Below, piece by piece: positions 11,424-21,285 of a DNA stretch of 64,000 bases; position 1 is the first letter of the stretch, and each line of letters opens with the position of its first letter. The position numbers and the translations under genes were made by a program. The stretch covers positions 5,001-69,000 of the forward strand of contig JAWZYV010013284.1 in NCBI GenBank assembly GCA_038373885.1, in the 5' to 3' direction. A model generated the notes under the pieces. It saw nothing but the letters and a program-made list of their open reading frames with translations, was not told the DNA's origin and did no database searches. This DNA comes from Cheiracanthium punctorium. Taxonomy: Eukaryota; Arthropoda; Arachnida; Araneae; Cheiracanthiidae.

Positions 11424-11950
11424 AGAGGTGTACAACTAGGTTGTTTAATCCACCGATGTTTTTTTGAGTTGAAAACGGGCCAGTGTTTGCCCAGTTTACA
11501 TTAGCTGTACAACTAGGTTGCTTAGTTCACTGTTGTTGTTTTTTTTTAGTTAAAAACGGTCCACTGGTTGCGTAGTTTACATAGCTGTACAACTAGGTTG
11601 CTGAATCCACTGAGGTTTTTTTAGTAAAAAACGGTCCACTGGTTGCATAGTTTACATAGCTGTACAACTAGGTTGCTGAATCCACTGAGGTTTTTTTAAG
11701 TAAAAAACGGTCCACTGGTTGCATAGTTTACATAGCTGTACAACTAGGTTGCTGAATCCACTGAGGTTTTTTTAGTTAAAAACGGTCCACTGGTTGCCTA
11801 GTTTAGATAGCTGTACAGCTAGGTTGCTGAATCCACTGAGTTTTTTTTTAGTTAAAAACGGACCACTGATTGCCTAGTTTAGATAGCTGTACAACTAGGT
11901 TGCTGAATCCACTGAGGTTTTTTTAGTTAAAAACGGTCCACTGGTTGCTC
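11424..11950. repeat. Minisatellite, about 76-bp unit, seven copies
   Basis: The phrase TACAACTAGGTTG recurs at 11431, 11508, 11588, 11663, 11739, 11814 (as TACAGCTAGG) and 11890, a spacing of 75 to 80 bp. Each unit also has AATCCACTGAGG, a T-run and AAAAACGGTCCACTGGTTGC. The first two units are the most diverged and the middle ones nearly identical, suggesting recent internal expansion. The paralogous repeat at 16710-17136 has only two units. Confidence 0.85.
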
Positions 11951-12002
11951 ATTTTTAGTGGAATATATGTGCAATTTTAATGTGCTGATAGTGAAAAATG
12001 GT

Positions 12003-12054
12003 TGGCGACAGTCGCTGGAGCTTGGCGGCCGCCAAGCTCCAGCGACTGTCGCCA
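12003..12054. repeat. 52-bp perfect palindrome without spacer
   Basis: The two halves (12003-12028 and 12029-12054) are exact reverse complements. The left half begins TGGCGACAGTCGCTGGAGC and the centre is GGCGGCCGCC. It is GC-rich in an AT-rich setting and could extrude a cruciform or fold as a blunt hairpin in RNA. A decayed version of the same palindrome lies at about 17055-17100. Confidence 0.9.
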
Positions 12055-12135
12055 TGTTTACATTGGGTGGGCACCGGCTTGTATGATTTTACCTTTATTT
12101 TCACGATTTGCGACTTTCGTAATGTCTGTACATTT

Positions 12136-12567
12136 ACATATTTCATTCCTTTCCATCCATAACATGAAACAATTTCAAATACCCAAACTGACGATACATA
12201 ATTTTTTATGGTTGCCAGTCAAAACTACCACAGGCAGGGTACTTCACTCCCACTGTGCATCGCCCACAATGGCGCCAGAACTATCACCAAACCAAACAAT
12301 ACAGTCCAAGACATCTTTTGTACATTTACATACCAGTACATGCATGAAATAATGGGATAAAAGTAATATATGTGCAGTAATGTAAAAGATGTCTTGGACT
12401 GTATTGTTTGGTTTGGTGATAGTTCTGGTGCCATTGTGGGCGATGCACAGTGGGAGGGAAGTACCCTGCCTGTGGTAGTTTTGACTGGCAACCATAAAAA
12501 ATCATGTATCGTCAGTTTGGGTATTTGAAATTGTTTCATGTTATGGATGGAAAGGAATGAAATATGT
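12136..12567. repeat. Large inverted repeat, 184-bp arms, 64-bp spacer
   Basis: Arms 12136-12319 and 12384-12567 are reverse complements with only about three mismatches that I can see (for example TTCACTCCC against TTCCCTCCC). The outer end of the left arm is ACATATTTCATTCC; the inner end is CCAAGACATCTTTT. Open frames of similar sequence appear on both strands simply because the arms mirror each other, so they are not genes. Transcription through it would give a long hairpin RNA. Confidence 0.9.
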
Positions 12568-12587
12568 TATTGTATGAAAAGAAAGTG

Positions 12588-12912
12588 TGTGTGTGTTTGT
12601 CTGAAATATGGTGTGAATATAAAACTAAATAAAAGAAAGCATGTTGGTTTTACGTTATAAGCCGGTGTATGTCAGGGGCGTACCAAGAAAAAAATTTCGG
12701 AGGGGGTCCAAAGTGAAAAAGGCAGAATTTTTCACAAAAAGACTTCATCATTCTTATTTTGTTAACAAAAACTGAAATTTTGGGGGGTCCGGACCCCCTG
12801 AACCACCTCCCTGGGTACGTCCTTGGTGTATGTGTTTGTTAGAAATGTAGTGTGAATATAAAACTAAATAAAAGAAAACATGCTGGTTTTACGTTATTAG
12901 CCGGTAGGTGTT
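12588..12912. repeat. Direct repeat of ~80 bp split by a MITE
   Basis: The phrase AATATAAAACTAAATAAAAG and the flanking text through GTTTTACGTTATAAGCCGGT occur at about 12588-12672 and again at 12826-12905. The 153-bp MITE at 12673-12825 sits between the two. The same AAGCCGGTGGGTGTT phrase also appears near 11252, so this unit is part of the larger repeat. Confidence 0.6.
12673..12825. mobile_element. hAT MITE with exact 8-bp target duplication GTGTATGT
   Basis: Begins CAGGGGCGTACCAAG and ends CTGGGTACGTCCTTG. GTGTATGT lies immediately outside both ends (12665-12672 and 12826-12833). The 8-bp duplication and CAGGGGCG start are characteristic of hAT. The body holds the run GGGGGGTCCGGACCCCC near the right end. 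It has no coding capacity. It inserted into the repeat unit described for 12588-12912. Confidence 0.85.
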
Positions 12913-13071
12913 AGGGACATTTCTGAGCAGGTAATTAAAAAATAAATAAATATAAGTGCTTCTTTTTAATGAATCTTTGCCATGTAAATGAAAATAAACA
13001 CTCAAAAAACTGGTGTTAAAAGATAAAATAAATAAAAACTTTGTGAAAATAAAACACACATAAAAGGTTAC

Positions 13072-13165
13072 TTCAAGGCGTAACGATCGTTTCGACCAAA
13101 AATTCGTTTGGTCTTCATCAGAGAAACCCTTCCGTCATAGAGAGCAGAGAGAACTCTGCTCTGTA
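13072..13165 (-). ncRNA. Hammerhead-ribozyme-like motif with adjacent hairpin
   Basis: Read on the minus strand, the sequence has CTGATGA, then a stem (GACCAAA ... TTTGGTC, 7 bp), then GAAAC. This is the order of the conserved hammerhead core (CUGANGA, stem II, GAAA). One extra A lies between CTGATGA and the stem, which is not canonical. A 9-bp stem with 4-nt loop (AGAGCAGAG, AGAA, CTCTCTGCTCT-type, 13141-13162) lies just upstream on that strand. I could not place the cleavage triplet or stems I and III, so activity is uncertain. Such motifs are known from Penelope-like and retrozyme elements. Confidence 0.35.
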
Positions 13166-14205
13166 TCTTGAATATGCTGCTTGAATCTTTGCCATGTTTA
13201 AGGTTTTTAATGCGAATTTTAAATTGATATTTGATCAGTGATGTCGCTAGACTTTGGAAGAGACGGGTCCTTGGGACCCAGGACTCCAAAATTTACGGGT
13301 CCTTTTTTCCAAAAAGTGAGTCCTTATCGATATAAAAGCATTTGGTTAATTTCACGACTGATGTTATTATGTCTCGCCCATTTTGGTGTGCTGATGCGTA
13401 TGAATATCTTATTTATAAATAACCTAAAACTTATAAAAATAAATAAATAAAATGAATTATAATTAATCAAGAAAAATTTGTTGGGACATGCATGTCATTT
13501 ACTTTGCGTTCACAGCAAAGCCTTCCTGATGACGCCCTGAATCCTAATAATAAAATCCCCTTTTGTATGTACAGTGCAGCACCCATAATCCGGCATCGGC
13601 GGGAATGACGCGGTGCCGGATTACAGATGTGTTGAAAATTTCCATTAAAACCATCGTCAATCACGTTATGTATTGACCAGTGTATTATTTATCAATGAAA
13701 AGTAGTCTTAAAATATGCATACAATCTCTGTATAAATTGAAAAAAAAAAAAAAAAAAAACTACACTGGAACAAATGTAATTTAGTGTTTAATTCAAACTA
13801 AAAACTATAAAGCAGAAAAGATCTTTGATTTTGGAACATTTTCATAAAATATAACACAAATAGTAACTGAAATTTATTTAAATACTAATTTAAAATAAAT
13901 GTATTAAAGTATTATTAGAATCTAATTAGCTTTTGTATTTACATTAAATACATCGGTTAATTTGACTTGCTTCATTTTTTTCTTTTCTTTTTTTTTTGTA
14001 TTTAATTTGTTAATTAACACATGCACATTCATCAGTTGACTCTCAGATATAAAATCGAATTTATTAAATCTCTCCGTAGTTTGTACCCTAGTTTTATTTT
14101 ACAAGCTGAATTATTCCCAATTTTACTCTCTTCAGTCTCTTCCATAAGCGTAAAGTTTTCAAAATTATTGGGGGGGCAGGGCCCAACAACCACATATATT
14201 CACGT

Positions 14206-14380
14206 CAGTGGCATAGCCAAGGGGGGGGGGTAGGGGGGTCATAACCACCCCCCATGAGGAATTTTTTGCCATACAAAATGTACATTCTTCACTCCCTTAT
14301 CATACACCTGTATACATATATGCGAGTTGCAAAAGTCGTACCCCTCCCCCCCCCATGAAAAATTTCTGGCTACGCCACTG
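14206..14380. mobile_element. hAT MITE with TSD ATTCACGT, nested
   Basis: Begins CAGTGGCATAGCCA and ends TGGCTACGCCACTG, a near-perfect 14-bp terminal inverted repeat. ATTCACGT flanks both ends (14198-14205 and 14381-14388). The related copy at about 21344 has the same left end and the same ATTCACGT to its left, so this insertion predates the spread of the host element. There the right end has been deleted. Confidence 0.9.
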
Positions 14381-14402
14381 ATTCACGTACATATAACTTA
14401 CT

Positions 14403-14583
14403 CATAGCTGCCAACTACTGCGGAATATAATTAACCACTTTTTCTACATGATTTTTCGGCTTAAAATATAGCAAAATTTTTGTGCTGCGCGCACGAGCTG
14501 GTTACTATTTTGGAAAAAATAATTTAAAAATATACTGTTTACAAAAAGTGGTTAGTTATATTCTGTAGTACTTGGCAGCTATG
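14403..14583. mobile_element. MITE with ~40-bp TIRs and 7-bp TSD ACTTACT
   Basis: Ends are CATAGCTGCCAACTACTG and its inverse AGTACTTGGCAGCTATG. The inverted repeats continue inward for about 40 bp through TTAACCACTTTTT / AAAAAGTGGTTA. ACTTACT lies immediately outside both ends (14396-14402 and 14584-14590). Seven bases is too short for hAT and too long for Tc1, piggyBac or Harbinger. The related copy at 21286-21929 cannot serve as an empty-site control because that stretch is deleted there. Confidence 0.85.
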
Positions 14584-15748
14584 ACTTACTATATATAAGT
14601 GTAAATTATTGGAGGCACTCGAGCTCTATGGGTCCATAGAGTTCTACACCTATGTAAGGTAAGTATCCGTGTTAGTATCTTCCTGCCATGTTATAAGTTA
14701 AAAATAGAAGCTAAGTAAAAATTCAAAGGAGGAAAAAAAAACATTTTCGATGAGATAGTGCATTTTAGACACATCTGAACTTTTCTTCATTTCATACTTT
14801 ACATTGCATAATCTGATTTTAATTAACCAGAGCCTGGCGAGGGCAGCTTATAGTAACATTTTACGTTACATGGCATCACAATGAATACTAAATCATGATT
14901 GAAATCAAAAGAAGAAAATTTTTAAAAGTACAAGTAAAGGTTTTTTTTTTAAACATTTGTAAATGGCGTGAAATACTTTTTTTTATGTTAGTATAAATTA
15001 GTTTTCTGTATTTAGTGATAAATTATTGGGTGGGCTCAGCCCCTATTCACAATTTATTGGGGGGGGGGGGCTCGAGCCCCACGGGCCCATATAACTCTAC
15101 GCCTATGGTCTCTTCACAGCTTCTTAATTACGTCGAAACATATCAATTACCCCCTCCTTTCCCTCTTGCTTTTCAAAGCACTGGCGAATTCCATCCCGCG
15201 ATAGTTGACGATTTCGCACGGTGACAGGATGTCTAGAAACAAGGCAATGTCAAAGCAATGTGTCTGGAAGCGGAAGGAGCCGAAGCCACGTGTTTACAAT
15301 GATGCGTAAACATGCTGTCTCGTTTTAAAAACTCATACATATTAATGTTCTATGAAAGCACTCGCATTATCTTTGAATTCTTCATTCAGCTAAACTGCAC
15401 CTTTGACTTTGACTGCAATTGATTTAAATATAATAAGCAAACCAAGCCGTATTTACTTTTGTTTTTATCTCGGTATTAGAAAATGCATTGATTCAAATAT
15501 TTGAGGCAGTAATGGTGATCAGCAAAGACATGTTAGGGCCGAAATACGAAACAAAAAGAAAAATATTCGGTGAAAAACTATCTATTGAAGAAGAAAAAAA
15601 AAATTAAGATAGCCATACATCAATTAAAATCAGCGTTAAAAGTTCCGGATTTTGAGATTCCGGATCCCTTTGGGGAGAAAAAAAAAACGAGACTAGTGCC
15701 GGATTGTAGGTGCTGCTGGATTATAGGTTCCCGGATTGCTACACTGTA

Positions 15749-16140
15749 CAGTAAAAACCGGGAGAAAGGCTGCATCGGTAGAAATGTTTAAGAAAGTAAA
15801 ATGTACTCGCAAAACAGCCGCAACATCTTAAATTATTAAAACTACAATAAAATACCGTTCAAGTGCTCCTCCATCTTATATTAATTTAAAAAAATAATTA
15901 CTATGTATTAATAAATTTATCACAAGGAAAATCGGAATATATTTGAGGAAGGAAAGGATATGCAACAGTAAAATATAGAAACCCCCCCCCCTTTTCTCTT
16001 CTAGATTGTTTAAAATATTTACCGCTTCTATAGCTTATAGATTTCATTTCTAAATAATAATTGTCAGATTTAATATAAAACAAATCATTGTTTACATTTA
16101 CACAAGCGAATATTAAAAATAAATAATGAAAAAACTTTAT
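15749..16140. other. AT-rich spacer, no feature seen
   Basis: Between the pogo-like element and the GC-richer patch that follows. Only homopolymer runs are visible (a C-run at about 15981-15990). Confidence 0.4.
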
Positions 16141-16500
16141 TCAATTCCGATAGTCCACCAACGGAACAACCTAACCTCTAACATGAAAACGGAAGTGTGG
16201 GCGAGGGAGAAAGGAGAAGAACGTCAAAGTAATCCCCTTTTTTCTTCAGCTTAACCACGTGTGCGCACAACACGATATATATCCCGGGTAAGCAGAGTAT
16301 AGGGGAAAACTCGCAATGCATCATGGGAAAGTGAACACTCCTATGCCTCCTTTCGACTAGGGATCTTTCTACCCTGCATTTTTTCCCCCATGTAGGGGAA
16401 GCGTTACTCCGCATTTGTGTGCATGTAAACGGGCCCACAAAGCCGTTCACGATGTCAATCTCCCCGAGTAAAACACGAGTAGTTTGTGTTTTACTAGAGA
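16141..16500. other. GC-richer patch, possible promoter or repeat
   Basis: Contains CCACGTG, GCATCATGGGAAA, CCCGGG and several CpG dinucleotides in otherwise AT-rich DNA, and no convincing reading frame on either strand. Just downstream, ACGCGTCC-CGGA-GGACGCGT (about 16590-16609) forms an 8-bp stem. It could be a promoter of an unseen gene or a fragment of the palindromic repeat that follows. I have no basis to choose. Confidence 0.25.
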
Positions 16501-16709
16501 TTTACCCAAAATTGGCAGTCTGAACTAACTCTCTCACCCTTTTTTTTTTTTTTTCTTTTTTTTTTCAAAATTTTGCATGATGGAAATTACGCGTCCCGGA
16601 GGACGCGTTGTAACTTTTCTTTTGCATCCCATCATCGATTTTTTGCGTATTTGACGTGTTATAGCACGTAAGCGGCATCACTGTCAACATAAAATCATCA
16701 ATGGTGATT

Positions 16710-17136
16710 TTATGTTTTCGTTAGTGCTATTTGCATGCTATTCTAATCATACTGACTTTATATGAGGTGTACAACTAGGTCTTTTAATCCACAGATTTTT
16801 TTTTGGAGTTGAAAATGTGCCAGTATTTACCCAGTTTATATTACTGTACAACTAGGTTACTTAATCCACTGTAGTTTTTTTGAGTTAAAAACGGTCCAGT
16901 GTTGCTCATTTTAAATTACCTGTTACTGAATTTGCAGATGTTTTTTAGGTTGAATATATACGGTGTATTTTGTTTTAATGTTTTTGTTAGTTGAATTTAT
17001 GTGCAATTTTAATGTGTTAAAATTCGACTTTGCTTTGCTGCTCGTACAAAATGGTTGGCAACAGTCACGATGGCTTGGCAAGTGCCAAGCTCCAGCGACG
17101 GTGTGTGTCCCATGTTTACATGGGACACACACCGTC
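16710..17136. repeat. Second copy of the palindromic minisatellite repeat
   Basis: Collinear with 11383-12054: TTTATGTTTTCGTTAGTGC, then GTACAACTAGGT units (two here, spaced 77 bp, at 16770 and 16847), then the decayed palindrome around CTTGGCAAGTGCCAAG. It ends in an extra hairpin with 18-bp perfect arms (17097-17114 and 17119-17136) and loop TTTA. The extra hairpin is not in the first copy. Confidence 0.75.
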
Positions 17137-18049
17137 TTGGTCGATTTTAATTTGTCTTTATGCACAAATAAAAATTAGTAAATGTTTCAAGAGAAATACA
17201 AACATTTAGAGTTGTTGATTTAGTTGAAATTTTTCAGATAAATAGAGCACATCGCATGAATTAAAAATCTGCACTAAAAACTTCCAAGCACAGCACATTC
17301 ATAAATTAGTATTTAAATTTCAAAAACTAATTAAATGCAGGGCGATTCTACAGAAAGTGATCCTCAATAGTAAAAAGAATTATTTCAAAAATTCAATTAT
17401 TTTTCGAAAAAGACTCAAACATTAGAAAAAAAAAAAGTTTTTGTGCTACATAAATAAGGAAATGAGGAGTATAGTGTTCATGGTTTAGAAAAGTCAATTT
17501 GCAGTACAGTTTTCATCTTCCTCTCTACAAAATTATTTGCAAGATTAAATAATTATATAACTATTATTCTCATTTTTGTCAATGTTCTCTTTTAATTCAA
17601 ATTAAGTTTCAAATCAAAATTTAAATATTAAGGTGGATAAGTGGTATAAAATATGTATATATATATATACAAAGTGTCACCCATGTTACAATTAAAAAAT
17701 ATTTTTAATTATCTTATAAGAAACTTATAAAAGAAATTCTAAGCATGAATAGTAATTTGTTGATGTGTAGTGGTTTTTTTTTTTTTTCCCATTTAAATCA
17801 TGCAAAATAATAATTTTGAAAAAATTTTCATGTTTTTAGCACAGATGGCAGTAGCTGCATATCCAGTGTTATTTTATTGTACTTGTAATTAATAAAGTGA
17901 ATTTCAAATAATGAATTGGCAACATATCTTAGCAAAATTTACTTCTTAGTCATTGGCATCAGCTACTTTTATAAGTAAACAAAACAAGTTTGAAGAAAAA
18001 ATTGTTTTTGCCATTTTCTTTTTTAAAATTTTAGGAATATTATAAAACA
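17137..18049. other. AT-rich spacer with (TA)n tract
   Basis: No gene recognised. A short alternating TA tract lies near 17652-17670 and a T-run near 17773-17788. The end of the block, TTTTAAAATTTTAG, resembles a splice acceptor for the decayed ORF that follows. Confidence 0.4.
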
Positions 18050-18530
18050 ATGGAAAAACCTACCACTGAGAAAAAAGCAAAAAATGCTGCTGTAAAAATG
18101 AAAAAGTTAAAAAATGAGGATTATCAAAAGAATGAAGATATAAAAATTGAAAAAGATTTTTTTTTTTTTTTTGCATATGACAACTATGGGTAAAAAAGAA
18201 GTATAAAGCTGCAGCAGCTGCTCGACAGTTGAAATGCTAACAGAACAAAAATTAGTAAAGAATGTGAAAACTCAGATTATAGAATCAGCTAATACTGGTA
18301 GCTCAACTCAAATTACACAACTCCTCAAAGTTTGGGAAAAGCTGTAAGAAAGACACTTCCAAAATCTCTAAGGGGAATTTCTAAAGAAATCTCCAAAATC
18401 TCTAAGGGAAAAAGTTGCTATAGTTACTGGATTGGCCAAAAGAATTGGTCACCAACAAAGGATAACCCGTGAAACCACAAAAGCACACAATGGAGGCACC
18501 TTTCTCCCCAATCCGTCTTCCAGATACTGA
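18050..18530 (+). pseudogene. Decayed transposon-type ORF, K/E-rich N-terminus
   Basis: Opens with ATG and a lysine-rich stretch (MEKPTTEKKAKNAAVKMKKL...). A T-run and frameshifts break it at about 18155. Further on are protein-like fragments in different frames: TTPQSLGKAVRKTLPKSLR and KVAIVTGLAKRIGHQQR. The 'LPKSxRxK...V..LA' arrangement resembles uncharacterised transposon-encoded proteins common in arthropod genomes, but I cannot name the family. A short segment (TCTCTAAGGG) is locally duplicated near 18366-18410. It is broken beyond function. Confidence 0.4.
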
Positions 18531-21277
18531 AATATACATTGAGTTCCCATTCTAGTGTACTGAAATACACGCGAGTCTACTTTGGCCTTAACAATTTCTT
18601 GGTAGGCTCAGCGCTTCTATGGTTTAGAATTGTTTGGGGAAATCTAAAAGGGGAAGGAAAACTTCTTCCAATTTCAACCAACACCGGACATTTGGATGTT
18701 CTCCCGGCTGCCAAGGAGTGTCTAAGAAGTATTTTGTTTTTCCAAGTAGTAGGACCTTGGAAAATGTTTTCAATTCTAAGAAGTTTCCAAGGATTCTAAG
18801 GAGGCATACGCATCCTGTTACACAGACTTCCTTTAGGTAGGGGGAGGTTATGGACGTAATCTTAATGTTAAAAGGCATAATCTTTATTTTGAAAATTAAA
18901 ACTTCTTCGATAAGGACTTTATATTATTAAAACTTCTTCAACATCAATTAATAAATAATTACATAAAAATGATAAAATTTTAAATTTCTATGCTAACGTA
19001 AGTAAAATATGAAAATAATTTCCTGTGAAATCTACCTTTAAATTTTTCCTTTATAAGCAAAACGGTTTGAAAAATAAAAGATCATTTACTTTAAAAGACT
19101 CACTTGGTCAAGTAAAAGAGAGGAATTAGACAAATAAAAACAAATAACTACAAGTGATTAAAACTTTAACCTTACACAACCATTTTATTGTAGAGTCACA
19201 ATCACAATAAATTGTATAAATAACTATACAAAGTAACATGCTTAGTCGCATAGTTGTGTCACTATTTTCGCCAATTTTTCATTGTGAAAGTCTAGGTTCG
19301 ACCATTATGCGGAGAAAATTTACTATATAATATTATTACTTTAAAGCTATTTTTTCTGCTTTAAAGGGGGGTGCAACTGTTACATGAGTAAATAAGGTAT
19401 AATATTTAAATAAATCTATTTCTCTAACAAACTAAAGTATCATAGTTTAATCTGTCAATAAAATCGGCGAGTCTGAGAACATTTTTCTAATACAGCAAGT
19501 CTATAAGTGAAAGTGTCATCAAGAAAGAATTACAAGAATTGGTACAAAAATCATTGAAAATATTTCTATTTGAAACATTGATAGTTTTGCTTTTTAACCG
19601 ATTTTAAAAAGATTTACTTGTAATTCTATCCGAATAGAGAGTGTTATAACCATCATCAGACTAGAATGTAAATTTACAATAGAATGTATTAACATTTAGA
19701 ATGTGTGCTAGTTAGTGTCTGAAAAATGCTAAAAATCACCTTAGGAACAAGTAAAACTGTAATTGGTGAAACTAAGCGTCATTAATATTTCATTTAAAAT
19801 ATTAATTTATGTGATTTCTTGCCTTAAAATTAATTTTTATTTTGAAAGAAACGGTTAAAATAAGGTTTTGATATTAACAGACTTTTAATATATTTTTCTA
19901 GCAGGGGTCCTTCTATTGAACTTTTAAACAAAATTTCTTTCTTTTTATTAATAGAGGATCAATACCATTTTCAATCAGACTTGAATAATGAATTAAAATT
20001 TTTATAAACTGCTGTAATCGAATTAGCAGAGTAGAAATACTAGCAAGTAAAAAGGTTTTTGAAAATTCGAACATATCCATTGATATGTTTAAATCGCCAG
20101 ACTATATTTATGTAAACTTTTAAAATTGCAAACAGAAATATAATTGAATGTATTAGTATATCAACGTTTCTTTTCCATCCGATATTGTTTAATCTCAGAT
20201 TATTGCTTAAGAAATTAATATTACAATACTAGGGTCCAAGGCCCCTAGACTCGCTTTTTGTATGAGACATTCGTCTCCTAATAAGGCTTATACGTAAAAA
20301 AAAGACATAATTTCAACAGACAAAACCCAAAGATTGGATCAGATAGAATGTTACCGAGCTACACATTGCTCAGTTCTTACATGTTCCTTGGAACATAAAA
20401 ATTTAAACTTCACACTATTTTTAATTATGTAAAACCTATGGAACACCTTGCATATTTGCCACCCATGGCAGTTTTTCATAATTTGGCAACATACGTATAT
20501 GTATAGTTAATAATTAGTAATAAGAAAATAGTACTTTATATGTTTTCTTTCATAAAAACTGCGGAACAGCTAGGATAGCTTGCCATTAATGGTGACTTTT
20601 CATTATTTGGCGATTTACACATGCTCATAACCGATAATTACTGGTTATGTAAGGTTACTGCAAAAACCGTTATCCATATATTCATATACTTAATCCTTTG
20701 CAGATTGGCATACTTAGCAAGCACCATGAAATATATCATCTCGCCGTGCTGGCAAATATCCAAGCAGTACTAAGATTCACCCTGCTTGGAGAGATATCCT
20801 TTTGCCAGATCATAGCTGATTCTAAAGAGGCACTTTTTTAAAATCAGTTACAATTAGTTATTCTGTTTTGGAAAAATGAATAATCGGTAATTCTAAACTT
20901 CTGTTATCTAAGAGAACTTACTATTAGAAAATTGTCAACTTTGTGTAACACACTTTGACTTATTTATTTCACATACTTTTTAATTGGTGTAATTCTACTT
21001 CATGCTTGTCAATTTCACGCAATTCTACGTCCTTGGAATTGCTTTGCTGGTGGAAAATGCCAAACCTGGCAACCATTATGCTTATTTTTTCAGTTTTTTA
21101 TTAATACCTTATAAAGTAATTGAAATTTCAAAATTTGTCAGTTTATCGGCTTCTCCAGAATTTTCCAAATCTGTGGACACCTTCATGGAAACTCAAATTC
21201 CCATGGTTTCGGAGAAGATAGCAGAACAAGCTTTTGACAGCAGCAGTTACTTTTTTTTAGAATAGAGATAAATTACT
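18531..21277. other. Gene-free stretch
   Basis: AT-rich sequence. Two short open frames of about 85 codons (near 18540-18800 and 21002-21265) have no domain or composition that marks them as genes. The block around 20440-20830 repeats a TTGGCAACATACG / TTGGCGATTTACAC type phrase, hinting at an old repeat. Nothing else was supported. Confidence 0.35.
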
Positions 21278-21285
21278 GCTACCAT

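Larger units (their letters stand above)
14143..15107. mobile_element. hAT-like element (CATAAGCG family) with exact TSD GTCTCTTC, copy 1
   Basis: Starts CATAAGCGTAAAGTT and ends with its imperfect inverse, ACTCTACGCCTATG. GTCTCTTC lies directly outside both ends (14135-14142 and 15108-15115), a perfect 8-bp target duplication. A second copy at 21286-21929 has its own different 8-bp duplication, which proves these are the true termini. G and C runs next to the ends (for example 15059-15070) are family features. It is non-coding and sits inside the pogo-like element. Confidence 0.9.
13572..15746. mobile_element. pogo-like element carrying nested insertions
   Basis: Starts CAGTGCAGCACCCATAATCC and ends CCCGGATTGCTACACTG, with TA directly outside both ends (13570-13571 and 15747-15748). 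ATCCGGC-type terminal repeats and TA duplication fit the pogo/Tigger branch of Tc1-mariner. GTGCCGGATTGTAGGTGCTG near the right end is a second, subterminal copy of the end motif. Without the hAT-like insertion at 14143-15107 the element would be about 1.2 kb. A GC-richer stretch at 15170-15330 may be leftover coding sequence, but no transposase motif is readable. Confidence 0.7.

Noticed and set aside
11424..11950. CRISPR-like array
   Set aside because: Units are contiguous ~76-bp minisatellite repeats with no unique spacers, in a eukaryotic genome.
12002..12539. Two overlapping open frames on opposite strands with almost the same peptide
   Set aside because: They are the mirrored arms of the 184-bp inverted repeat, not genes.
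21002..21265. An 87-codon gene just left of the hAT-like element
   Set aside because: No recognisable protein features; length is within chance for this much sequence.
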